DNA of 64,000 bases from Psychrobacter urativorans (GTDB lineage Bacteria; Pseudomonadota; Gammaproteobacteria; Pseudomonadales; Moraxellaceae): the NCBI RefSeq assembly GCF_904846695.1, contig NZ_CAJHBR010000002.1, positions 62,001 to 126,000 on the forward strand, given 5' to 3'. Positions 55,673 through 64,000 of this stretch are shown here, one piece after another. The number at the start of each line of letters is the position of its first letter. Position 1 is the first letter of the stretch. The notes under the pieces are model-generated. The model ran no database searches and was not told where the DNA came from. It saw only the letters and a program-made list of their open reading frames with translations. The position numbers and the translations under genes were made by a program.

Positions 55673-57457
55673 ATGAGTACACCATCCCCTATCACCGATT
55701 CAATCAAGCAGCAGTTACTAGCTCAATTTTGCGAAGAACACGATAATGCTATCTCTATATTAGACGCCAACCTTCATTATTTATCAGTCAATCGTGCGTT
55801 TGAGGTGATGATTGGCTATAACTCAGAGTTTTTGTTAAATCGACCGCTTGGGGTTTACGCTACTGAATTTTTATCGCCAAAAGATAGCACTACCTTAAAC
55901 GACATGATTGATCAGTTACGCAGTACTGGCGTTTATTCAAATAATGTTTCAATAGCCAGTCGTTATGGTCAGACACTCGATTGCTCTGTTACTTATCGTC
56001 AAATGACTATTGATGATCAAGTGTATTTTATAGGGATGTTTCGTGACATCTCAGCGATAGTTAAAGACAAAGAAAAACTCACTCATTTACTAAACTTCGA
56101 TCCACTGACAGTGTTACCTAAGCGCGAAGTATTTCTGAGTCAAGCCAATCATCTATTGTTAGACAACAGTGGTGAGGTATTTATTGTGCGCTTCAATATC
56201 AATCGTTATCGCACCCTTGCTGCCAGTATAGGACTAACTCAGGGCAATAATTTAATAATAGAATTTGTCCAGCGAGTTAATGACCTAAAACTAAAACATC
56301 TAAAATGTTTTGCCCATTTTGGTTCTGATGATTTTGCCTTATTATTTGACAGCTGTCACAAGAGCCAAGTAAGTCATCAACTGGGTAGATTAATGCAAGT
56401 TGGACAACAACCCTTCATAATAGACTGTTGTTCAAAAGATCAGCTGATAAATGCCTATCCTAGAGATGAGATAGTAGACTTTAACGGCTTAGTAGATAGT
56501 AGCTCCTTTAAAAAAATCAATATTTATTTACAGCTGTCCATAGGTATTAGTCATTATCCTAAGAATGACAATCACCTGATAGGGCTACTGACTAAAGCTG
56601 AAACAGCGCTACAGTATGTCAGGGAAAGTAAAGCTGACGATATCTGCTGGTATCACACCGATTTGGATAGGTTTAGCTCTGATAGCTTACAGCTCGAAGC
56701 AGAGCTGCGCATGGCTATAGAGAAGTGTCAGTTTGTACCTTTTTACCAGCCTAAAGTGAATTTAAGTACTGGTGAAATTATCGGCTTTGAGGCCTTAGTG
56801 CGCTGGCAACATCCTACTCGTGGACTACTAAAACCCTCTCACTTTATTGATGCTATTATCAAGTACAAACTCTCATTTGAGCTGTTCTGTCAAATGGCTC
56901 TACAAATTACTAAGCATTTGCAAGCTTGGAAAGATTTAGGTTTTAACCAAAATATCTGCATTAATGCTAATGCCACGGAGTTTAGTCATACCGATTTTTA
57001 TGGCTTTCTTAGGGATTTGTTTAGTAAAAAATTAATTAATCCTACCCAACTGCATATTGAGATTACAGAGTCTTCATTAATGCTGCGTCATGCTAATGTC
57101 AAAAAGCAGCTTGAGCAACTTAAAAGTCTGGGGGTGGGTCTAGCACTTGATGATTTTGGCACAGGTTATTCTTCTTTGAGCTACCTACAAGAGTATCCTT
57201 TTGATATTATAAAAATAGACAAAAGCTTTATTATAAAAATGGTTAATAGCAAGACTCAGCAAGCTATTATTAAAGCCATTTTAGACTTAGCCCTAGCACT
57301 AGATATGGTAGTTATTGCAGAAGGTATAGAAACTGAGGAACAGCGGGATTTACTATTAACCATGGGCTGCCTCTATGGCCAAGGGTATTGGTTTAGTCGT
57401 CCCATACCTTACTCATCCGCTACTAGAATGTTAACCGAGCAGATTAATTTTCGTTAA
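55673..57457 (+). CDS. PAS-GGDEF(degenerate)-EAL cyclic-di-GMP phosphodiesterase
   Basis: This 594-residue signalling protein has a PAS sensor domain (residues 15-130), a degenerate diguanylate cyclase domain (130-325) with GSDDF in place of GGDEF, and a C-terminal EAL domain (340-590). The EAL domain keeps the catalytic residues: EALVRW, NANATEF, EITESSLM, DDFGTGYSSLSYLQ, the lysine in IIKIDKSF, and the glutamate of VIAEGIETEEQ. It should break down c-di-GMP, while the GGDEF domain is probably regulatory. There are no membrane helices, so it is cytosolic. The sensed signal is unknown. Upstream and downstream genes are unrelated. Confidence 0.9.
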   Translation: MSTPSPITDSIKQQLLAQFCEEHDNAISILDANLHYLSVNRAFEVMIGYNSEFLLNRPLGVYATEFLSPKDSTTLNDMIDQLRSTGVYSNNVSIASRYGQTLDCSVTYRQMTIDDQVYFIGMFRDISAIVKDKEKLTHLLNFDPLTVLPKREVFLSQANHLLLDNSGEVFIVRFNINRYRTLAASIGLTQGNNLIIEFVQRVNDLKLKHLKCFAHFGSDDFALLFDSCHKSQVSHQLGRLMQVGQQPFIIDCCSKDQLINAYPRDEIVDFNGLVDSSSFKKINIYLQLSIGISHYPKNDNHLIGLLTKAETALQYVRESKADDICWYHTDLDRFSSDSLQLEAELRMAIEKCQFVPFYQPKVNLSTGEIIGFEALVRWQHPTRGLLKPSHFIDAIIKYKLSFELFCQMALQITKHLQAWKDLGFNQNICINANATEFSHTDFYGFLRDLFSKKLINPTQLHIEITESSLMLRHANVKKQLEQLKSLGVGLALDDFGTGYSSLSYLQEYPFDIIKIDKSFIIKMVNSKTQQAIIKAILDLALALDMVVIAEGIETEEQRDLLLTMGCLYGQGYWFSRPIPYSSATRMLTEQINFR

Positions 57458-57970
57458 TATTGAATACCTATAAGATCAATACCCTCGTTACTTTCGGCCA
57501 TATTAGTAGATATATGCTCACTTTTTGCTGTGATCTGACTTACTAACAGCGATACTCAATTTTTATCATATCAATCGTCTTTTATTCACCTTTAAGGTTT
57601 CATCAAACTTGCAAAATAGGATGCAAGTTGGGTTGATGACTTATCAGTTTTACCTACCAACTTGTATAATTCTCTGCGAACGCCTATCTTTTGTAATGAA
57701 TTCATTATCATCTATTGCCATAAGTTAATGAACAGACTGAATTTTAATAGATCAAAGCCATAGGCCTGAGTTATCACTCCCAATCGTTATCTTTATTCAT
57801 TTTACTAGTCTTATTAGCGCTGATTAATTTTTATAATTATTGCTACGATCGTTTTTGACTACTGATAACCCTTAGCCTTAGAGTTATTACTTTTTATTAA
57901 TAATCTCTTGAATAGCAGTTACAACCCTCGAATTATAAGCAGACAAATCCCTAATAAAGGACAGGAAATT
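57458..57970. other. Intergenic region before the acyl-CoA dehydrogenases
   Basis: It contains the inverted repeat at 57600-57639 and otherwise nothing that I recognise. No tRNA or terminator with a T run is seen. Confidence 0.5.
57600..57639. promoter_or_regulatory. Imperfect inverted repeat upstream of the dehydrogenase genes
   Basis: The arm pairs TCATCA/TGATGA and AACTTGCA/TGCAAGTT make a dyad with a four-base asymmetric bulge around an eight-base centre. It lies 331 bases before the ATG. It could be an operator or a structured RNA. Confidence 0.4.
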
Positions 57971-59764
57971 ATGCAATATAAAGCTCCCCTACGCGACATG
58001 AAATTTGTCATGCATGAACTTCTAAATACTACTGCTCACTATCAATCAATCGCCGCCTTTTCTCATATTGAAGCCGACATTGTAGACAGCTACCTCGAAA
58101 CGGCCGCCAGCTTTGCTGAGAATGAGCTGTCACCGTTGAATCAAAGTGGTGATGCTGAGGGCTGTCATTTTAATAATGGTGAAGTTACTACTCCTAAAGG
58201 CTTTAAAGAAGCTTATAAGCAGTATTGTGATTTGGGATTCACCTCTTTAACCGCTGAAGAAGAGTTCGGTGGTCAAGCCATGCCAGCCTCTCTTAACTCA
58301 GCTATCTCCGAATTCGTTGGTACTGCCAACTGGTCGTTCGGCATGTATCCTGGCTTATCAGAGGGTTGTGTTTCTACTCTTGAGCATCATGGTACAGATG
58401 AACAAAAACAAAAATACTTACCTAAATTAGTGGCCGGTGAATGGACAGGTGTCATGTGTCTGACCGAGCCACAATGTGGTTCTGATCTGAATTTAGTGCG
58501 CAGTAAAGCTGAGCCTAATGATGATGGTAGCTACAATATTACTGGCGGTAAGATTTGGATTTCTGCAGGCGAGCATGATATGTCTGAGAATATTATTCAT
58601 ATCGTTTTGGCGCGTCTACCAGGTGCACCAGCAGGTACTAAAGGGTTATCATTATTTGTGGTACCGAAGTTCATGGTCAATGATGATGGCAGCTTAGGTG
58701 AGCGTAACGCAGTCTCTTGTGGCTCAATTGAGCACAAAATGGGTATCAAAGCATCAGCCACTTGTGTCATCAACTATGACAGTGCCAAGGGTTATCTAAT
58801 TGGTGAAGAAAACCGTGGTCTAAACTGCATGTTTACCTTTATGAATGTGGCTCGGATTGGCACGGCTATTCAAGGGGTCACTGCCTCTCAATATGCTTTC
58901 CAAGGTGCTTTATCTTTTGCCAAAGAGCGTCTGGCCTTTCGTTCTTTAGACGGCGCTAAATTCCCTGCAAAACCTGCCGATCCTATTATTGTCCATCCTG
59001 CCGTTCGTGACATGCTATTGACGACTAAAGCTTTTGCAGAAGGCGGTCGCGCTTTGATCTGCTATATGTCTCAGTTTGCAGACACTGTAGCTAAAGGCGA
59101 AGGCGAAGCTCTTGAATATGCCAATCAGATGCTGTCATTACTCACCCCTATCGGTAAGGCTTTCTTGACTGAAACTGGTCTTGAGTCTGCTCACCACGGC
59201 GTGCAAGCCTTAGGTGGTAGTGGCTTCTGTGTAGAATATGGTCTTGAGCAAAACGTTCGTGATACTACTATTGCTTGCATCTACGAGGGTACCACCCAGA
59301 TTCAATCACTCGATTTGATCGGTCGTAAAGTACTAGGATCACAAGGCAAGCTATTGGCTAACTTTACTAAAGTTATTCAGCAGTTCTGTGATGACAATGA
59401 GAACAACGGCGCTATGAATCAGTTTACTGCACCGCTTATCAAACATATTAAGCAATGGGGCGAATTGACCACGGATATTGCTAAGCAAGCTGAAGAGAAC
59501 CCTGAGGCGGTAGGTGGCGCTGCTGTCGACTATATGTATTTTAGTGGCTACGTGACTTTAGCCTACTTGTGGGCGCGAATGGCATTGGTTGCTCAGACTC
59601 AAATTGCTAATGGCAACAGTGAGCATGCCTTTTATGATGCCAAGATGAAGACTGCACAGTTCTACTTCGCTAAACTGTTACCACGTACCACTACTTATGC
59701 TGAGCGTATCGCTACTGGCGTTGCACCCTACATGAGCATGGATGTTGAACAATTTAGTTTTTAA
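57971..59764 (+). CDS. Acyl-CoA dehydrogenase (long, C-terminal-extended type)
   Basis: This FAD enzyme of fatty-acid beta-oxidation has 597 residues and the extra C-terminal helical domain of the 600-residue group (as in Pseudomonas PA0506/PA0508). The FAD and substrate motifs are GVMCLTEPQCGSDLNLVRS and, near residue 435, YEGTTQIQSLDLIGRK, in which the glutamate of YEG is the usual catalytic base. The chain-length preference cannot be read. ATG 57971 follows AGGACAGGAAA; the longer frame has only a TTG at 57908. A paralog follows after 450 bases. Confidence 0.92.
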   Translation: MQYKAPLRDMKFVMHELLNTTAHYQSIAAFSHIEADIVDSYLETAASFAENELSPLNQSGDAEGCHFNNGEVTTPKGFKEAYKQYCDLGFTSLTAEEEFGGQAMPASLNSAISEFVGTANWSFGMYPGLSEGCVSTLEHHGTDEQKQKYLPKLVAGEWTGVMCLTEPQCGSDLNLVRSKAEPNDDGSYNITGGKIWISAGEHDMSENIIHIVLARLPGAPAGTKGLSLFVVPKFMVNDDGSLGERNAVSCGSIEHKMGIKASATCVINYDSAKGYLIGEENRGLNCMFTFMNVARIGTAIQGVTASQYAFQGALSFAKERLAFRSLDGAKFPAKPADPIIVHPAVRDMLLTTKAFAEGGRALICYMSQFADTVAKGEGEALEYANQMLSLLTPIGKAFLTETGLESAHHGVQALGGSGFCVEYGLEQNVRDTTIACIYEGTTQIQSLDLIGRKVLGSQGKLLANFTKVIQQFCDDNENNGAMNQFTAPLIKHIKQWGELTTDIAKQAEENPEAVGGAAVDYMYFSGYVTLAYLWARMALVAQTQIANGNSEHAFYDAKMKTAQFYFAKLLPRTTTYAERIATGVAPYMSMDVEQFSF

Positions 59765-59827
59765 TTGATCATGCAAGCTACTAATAGCTTTTAGCTTAAT
59801 AAAAGCTATTAAATACTTGCTTACTGT

Positions 59828-59878
59828 CAATACAGCCATCAGCAATGCAGTCATTGGCAATACAGTCATCGGCAATAT
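59828..59878. repeat. 15-bp tandem repeat CAATACAGTCATCGG
   Basis: Three units plus a partial fourth, with a few differences, overlap the 5' arm of the following terminator. Confidence 0.85.
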
Positions 59879-59903
59879 ACTTAGGTATGTTGCCGATTTT
59901 TTT
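59869..59903 (+). terminator. Terminator after the first acyl-CoA dehydrogenase
   Basis: TCGGCAA and TTGCCGA with inner pairs (TATAC/GTATG) around TTAG form a long stem, followed by T7. Its left arm grows out of the 15-bp repeat. Confidence 0.88.
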
Positions 59904-60214
59904 AGCCAGTGCTACCCGTTGTATTAGCTGCTACTAACCTTATCAACCTTGGCCTAGAATTAAAGACTCTTTATTAGCAGTACAGGGTCTTAAGCTATTT
60001 TTAGTTAATACAAGGTCAATCGGTAACTTTTAGTACACTCGTAATTCACGAAGAGATACACACGTTTATACGCTAATTTGCTAAACTTTATTTATAGTTT
60101 GCGCTCTGTGTTGATACTCAGTTAATGACGGTTCATTGCTTTTATAAAGCCCTATTATCTAAGCATTGACCGTAAGCGCCCTCATTTTATTTATAGTAAA
60201 CAAAAGGATTTTTT

Positions 60215-61999
60215 ATGTCTGTTTATAATGCACCCCTTAATGACATGCGTTTTATTTTAACGGACGTTTTCAAAGCCCATGAACTTTGGCAAAATAACGA
60301 TAAACTTTCTCATGTCGACATGGAAACCGTCGATATGATTTTGGAAGAAATGGCCAAACTATCTAAGAATGTTTTACTGCCTATCAATCGTAGCGGTGAC
60401 GAAGAAGGCGCAACTTTTCAAGGTGATGGCGTAGTCACTACTCCTCAAGGCTTTAAAGAAGCGTATAAGCAATATGCTGAGTCTGGTTGGGTAGGCTTAG
60501 GAGGCAACCCTGAATACGGTGGTCAAGGTTTCCCAAAAATGGTTACTATGCTGACTGAAGAGATGATGTTTACTAGTAACCAATCCTTTGCGCTTTACCC
60601 TAACCTGACCGTTGGCGCAACTATGTGTATGAATGCTGCCGCCTCAGATGAGATCAAGAAAATCTATTTAGAGAAAATGTACGCTGGTGAATGGTCAGGG
60701 ACTATGTGCTTAACTGAGCCCCATGCTGGTACTGACTTAGGCATTATCAAAACCAAGGCCGAGCCTAATGACGATGGCAGCTTTAACATCTCTGGTACTA
60801 AGATATTTATCACAGGTGGTGAACATGATCTTACCGATAATATCATTCATCTAGTATTGGCCAAGACCCCTAATGCGCCCGCTGGCTCAAAAGGTATTTC
60901 GCTATTTGTAGTGCCTAAATTCTTAGTTAACGAAGATGGTAGCTTAGGCGCACGCAACACCCTAGCGGTAGGTTCTATCGAACACAAGATGGGCATCAAG
61001 GCTTCTGCCACTTGTGTAATGAACTTTGATGGCGCTAAGGGTTGGATGATCGGCGCTGAGAATACCGGCTTATCTTCTATGTTCATTATGATGAACTATG
61101 AGCGCGTTACTATGGGTCTGCAAGGACTAGGCGGTACTGAGCTTGCCTATCAAAATGCGGCATTGTATGCGCTTGATCGTGCTCAAGGTCGTAGCGATAC
61201 GCAATTACAAAGCCCTGAAAAGCCTGCTGATGCCATCATTCACCATGCCGATGTTCGCCGTATGCTATTGAATGCTAAAGCCAATTCGGAAGCTTCACGT
61301 TGCTTTGCTATGTACGTGGCTCAACAGCTTGATATCGAAAAGTTCAGTAGCGATCCAGAAGTCGCTAAAACTGCAGCGGCTCGGGTGGCTTTATTGACTC
61401 CTATTGCTAAAGCATTCTTAACTGATAAGGCGTTAGAGGCGACTGTTGACTGCCAGCAAGTGTTTGGTGGCCATGGTTATGTACGCGAATGGGGTATGGA
61501 GCAAATCGTCCGTGATACTCGTATTGCTCAAATCTATGAGGGCGCTAATGGTATTCAGGCACTGGATCTATTAGGTCGTAAAGTGGCTCGCAATGAGGGC
61601 AAATATATTGCCAATTTCTTAGCTGAGATTCGCGATTATGTGGCAGCAATGATCGCAGATCATGGTATCAAACAAGCGACTTTAGCGGCAGCAGACACTG
61701 TTGAAGAACTTACTAGCACCGTGCTCACTAATATTGGCACTCGCAAAAATGAAATCAATGGCTGTGCTGTTGACTACATGCATGCGGTTGGCTACTTATG
61801 CTACTCGTATATGTTTGCGATGATGGTAGAAGCTGCTGATGGCAAACAAGGTAAGTTCTATAGCGATAAAGCCAAGCTGGCCGATTACTTCGTTGGTCGT
61901 ATCTTACCGCGCATTGATGCCCATGCACAGATGGTCAAAGCTGGTAGTGATCCGATGATGAATTTTGATCTTGAATACTTCAATGTGGCTGCTAGTTAA
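60215..61999 (+). CDS. Acyl-CoA dehydrogenase paralog
   Basis: This 594-residue FAD enzyme is of the same long type as its upstream neighbour and clearly a paralog. The shared motifs are MCLTEPHAGTDLGIIKT, GSIEHKMGIKASATCVMNF and YEGANGIQALDLLGRKV, with the YEG glutamate as likely catalytic base. The two differ in the plug of the substrate cavity (about residues 80-150), which may mean different chain lengths. AAAGGA precedes the ATG. Because a terminator lies between the two genes, each probably has its own promoter. A terminator follows at 62051. Confidence 0.92.
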   Translation: MSVYNAPLNDMRFILTDVFKAHELWQNNDKLSHVDMETVDMILEEMAKLSKNVLLPINRSGDEEGATFQGDGVVTTPQGFKEAYKQYAESGWVGLGGNPEYGGQGFPKMVTMLTEEMMFTSNQSFALYPNLTVGATMCMNAAASDEIKKIYLEKMYAGEWSGTMCLTEPHAGTDLGIIKTKAEPNDDGSFNISGTKIFITGGEHDLTDNIIHLVLAKTPNAPAGSKGISLFVVPKFLVNEDGSLGARNTLAVGSIEHKMGIKASATCVMNFDGAKGWMIGAENTGLSSMFIMMNYERVTMGLQGLGGTELAYQNAALYALDRAQGRSDTQLQSPEKPADAIIHHADVRRMLLNAKANSEASRCFAMYVAQQLDIEKFSSDPEVAKTAAARVALLTPIAKAFLTDKALEATVDCQQVFGGHGYVREWGMEQIVRDTRIAQIYEGANGIQALDLLGRKVARNEGKYIANFLAEIRDYVAAMIADHGIKQATLAAADTVEELTSTVLTNIGTRKNEINGCAVDYMHAVGYLCYSYMFAMMVEAADGKQGKFYSDKAKLADYFVGRILPRIDAHAQMVKAGSDPMMNFDLEYFNVAAS

Positions 62000-62050
62000 T
62001 CGAGGCTTAGCCGTTTAGCATAGTAGGTATTTTATAAGTACATGACGATG

Positions 62051-62078
62051 AGGACAGTATAATTACTGTCCTTTTTTT
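62051..62078 (+). terminator. Terminator after the second acyl-CoA dehydrogenase
   Basis: AGGACAGTA and TACTGTCCT stem ends, with a short AT loop, are followed by T7. Confidence 0.93.
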
Positions 62079-62245
62079 GCCGCTAAAACTACGGTTTATA
62101 GAATAAAGCGTACTAAAACAACTACTAACAAAATAATTAACTATCACTGTGATATTCAGATTAGAATGAAGCCGATAGTCGTACTGAATAACATCCCTAA
62201 AAAGCCATATACCTACCGTAAGGTAACTACAATAAAGGGTCTAAT

Positions 62246-64000
62246 GTGTCAGAGTTAAAACGCATTTTACAGCAGATTACTGCTTTGAGCGAAGTACCCG
62301 ATGCGGCCATTCTTAAACGCTTAATTGATCACCTAAGAGCAGGAGACAAAGAGCCTGATTTGGCCAATGAAAAGCTACAGGCGCTTATTGATATTTTACA
62401 TAAACATCCTGAATATGGTAATGGTATTGCCAGCTTTGTATTGAAGCTAATTATCCAATACCGCCAAATCGCTCTTTATACTGATACCGGTATTATGTCG
62501 GATCAGGGGTTTTTTAGTAGTCTACGCCGCCTGATTGGTCATCGATTTTTGCCGTTATTACCACAAGATGATTCTGTGGTAGAACTGGTCGGCTATCTGT
62601 TTGATAAGCCTCAAGATGAACGCTGGCTGGCAAACGTCGAAAAACAAAAATGGGACGAGTTAGTCAGTTTATTAAAAATACAAGACGATCAACTCAACTT
62701 AGTCGCTTCTGTTAAAAACAGTATTCTTAACGCTATAGTTATTTTATCCTATCGAATTAGTGGTATTGGTCTCCACCCTGATTTGATGGAAGCTTATCCT
62801 GAAATACTGAACTATTCAGCCGCTTTTGTCGCCCAAAATCAAGAAGCCGTCTTGTTCGTTAATCAATATCGAGAAGCGCATGAGCTGGACACTTTAACGG
62901 ATATTACTCCTGAACAAGCGGTTAGCCCAGCTCCTTTATTAGTGATGTTGGAGCAGTGTGAAGATATCGTCTCTACCATACGCAAACGTATCTATAAGAC
63001 CGGTATCTCTATCCATTTGACTAATATGATGTTGCGCTTGGATCAAAGTCTACAGCGCGTACGCATCCTAACCGAGCTGGTTGCTGATCACTCTCAAAAG
63101 CGTGATCACGCTATTATTGAGATGATTCAGACCCTAATTGAAACGGCTAATCGTCGCTATAGTATAGGCTATCTGATTGATAACAGTACTAAGCTGCTCT
63201 CGCGTAAAGTGACGGAAAATGCTAGTCGCGTTGGGGCGAACTATATTAGTACCGATAAAGCTGGCTATCGAAAAATGTTTCAAAAGGCATCTATCGGTGG
63301 CCTTATTATCGCTTTTATGGCGACCCTAAAGATACTGGCTTATCATCTGGCTCTTGCCCCTATAGGACGAGCCTTTATTAATAGTATGATTTATGGCTTA
63401 GGCTTTGTCTTTATTTATGTGGTTCATGGCACAGTGGCTACTAAGCAGCCGGCGATGACGGCGGCAGCTATTGCTTCTACCATCTCAGACAGCTCTGGCA
63501 AAAAATCACATCAGTTGACTAAATTGTCAGAGTTAGTAGTGGATATCCTACGTACTCAGTTTATCGCCATTATGGGTAACGTCATGCTAGCGGTTCCGGT
63601 AGCATTAATAATATCCTATGCCTGGTTGCAATATACTGGTGCGCCAATGATTAATACTAACAAGGCGGCACACTTACTGCATGACCTCGACCCTTTTCAT
63701 TCGCTTGCCCTACCGCATGCGGCCATCGCTGGGGTCTATTTATTCTTATCGGGACTTATTGCTGGATACTACGATAACCTAGCTGTTTATAATCAAATTG
63801 GCCCACGTATTCGTCGTCACTGGTTACTAAGGTATCTGTTACCGCGGTCTTGGCTAGAGCGCTTGAGTGGTTTTGTGGAGGCCAACCTAGGCGCTATCAT
63901 GGGTAACTTTATCTTTGGGGTGTTCTTAGGAAGTACAGCTACTGTTGGCTATATCCTCGGCTTACCGATTGATATACGCCATATTGCCTTTGCTTCAGCG
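62246..64000 (+). CDS. Gcr-family 'site-specific recombinase' membrane protein (partial)
   Basis: The frame runs off the window after 585 codons. It starts with GTG at 62246, with AAAGGG just upstream; the overlapping ATG at 62244 hits a stop within five codons. The N-terminal 340 residues are soluble and helical (LNAIVILSYRISGIGLHPDLMEA; TGISIHLTNMMLRLDQSLQRV). From about residue 350 the protein has several hydrophobic segments (ASIGGLIIAFMATLKILAYH, SMIYGLGFVFIYVVHG, HAAIAGVYLFLSGLIAGYYDN). This matches the family named 'site-specific recombinase' (Gcr, PF10136) in Neisseria and Pseudomonas. The name is historical; a membrane protein with no recombinase catalytic motif seen here is unlikely to recombine DNA. 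The true function is unknown. Confidence 0.85.
   Translation, partial: MSELKRILQQITALSEVPDAAILKRLIDHLRAGDKEPDLANEKLQALIDILHKHPEYGNGIASFVLKLIIQYRQIALYTDTGIMSDQGFFSSLRRLIGHRFLPLLPQDDSVVELVGYLFDKPQDERWLANVEKQKWDELVSLLKIQDDQLNLVASVKNSILNAIVILSYRISGIGLHPDLMEAYPEILNYSAAFVAQNQEAVLFVNQYREAHELDTLTDITPEQAVSPAPLLVMLEQCEDIVSTIRKRIYKTGISIHLTNMMLRLDQSLQRVRILTELVADHSQKRDHAIIEMIQTLIETANRRYSIGYLIDNSTKLLSRKVTENASRVGANYISTDKAGYRKMFQKASIGGLIIAFMATLKILAYHLALAPIGRAFINSMIYGLGFVFIYVVHGTVATKQPAMTAAAIASTISDSSGKKSHQLTKLSELVVDILRTQFIAIMGNVMLAVPVALIISYAWLQYTGAPMINTNKAAHLLHDLDPFHSLALPHAAIAGVYLFLSGLIAGYYDNLAVYNQIGPRIRRHWLLRYLLPRSWLERLSGFVEANLGAIMGNFIFGVFLGSTATVGYILGLPIDIRHIAFASA

Larger units (their letters stand above)
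59765..60214. other. Spacer between the two acyl-CoA dehydrogenase genes
   Basis: It contains a 15-bp tandem repeat (CAATACAGTCATCGG-like units at 59828, 59843 and 59858) that leads into a terminator hairpin. No gene is seen. Confidence 0.6.

Overview
The window is about 64 kb of ordinary chromosomal sequence, AT-leaning, from a gammaproteobacterium. It most resembles Moraxellaceae, probably Psychrobacter. The grounds are the protein flavour, a trpG-trpD-trpC cluster without trpE, a flavoprotein-free CysI followed by a DUF934 gene, the very large NAD-specific glutamate dehydrogenase, and a 3-oxoacyl-ACP synthase III of the Pseudomonas PA3286 type. The genus is an inference. I see no tRNA, rRNA, CRISPR array, prophage or complete insertion sequence.

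Layout. 0.4-8.1 kb: sulfur assimilation (cysI, DUF934, cysH, then cysG for siroheme), interrupted by a secreted WG-repeat gene and an iron-type alcohol dehydrogenase. 8.3-15.2 kb: sbcD-sbcC and a second WG-repeat protein. 15.3-24 kb: a lone 1610-residue glutamate dehydrogenase on the minus strand, then purD and an ABC1/AarF kinase. 24.3-34.3 kb: yacG and argD on plus; a LysR regulator, dnaX, lysS, a cysteine-rich lipoprotein, prfA and a KAS III on minus. 34.5-40.7 kb: pnuC overlapping a NadR-type kinase, a decayed IS630-like transposase, a CreD-like membrane protein, an EamA transporter, a lipoprotein and a methyltransferase. 41.1-47.1 kb: glnA, then trpGDC and an Smr-domain gene. 47.3-55.5 kb: an MscS channel, a TonB-dependent receptor, the ahcY-metF pair and rsmE. 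55.7-64 kb: a PAS-GGDEF-EAL protein, two acyl-CoA dehydrogenase paralogs, and a Gcr-family membrane protein cut by the window end.

The best regulatory signals are two. An S-adenosylhomocysteine riboswitch lies in front of ahcY-metF; its P1 helix and pseudoknot both pair exactly. A sigma-54 promoter lies upstream of glnA, with an exact GG-N10-GC core and NtrC-type sites about 200 bp further upstream. Together these tie SAH recycling to methyl-folate supply, and glutamine synthetase to nitrogen status.

The other recurring theme is short tandem repeats. There is an 8-bp array of about nine copies directly before a WG-repeat gene, a related 8-bp repeat before sbcC, and 12-15 bp arrays in other intergenic regions. 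In-frame 15 or 18 bp repeats occur inside mscS, dnaX and creD. I found no clearly new biological system. The most unusual items are the repeat-fronted WG genes, the shortened CysH with altered motifs, and the cysI-coupled DUF934.
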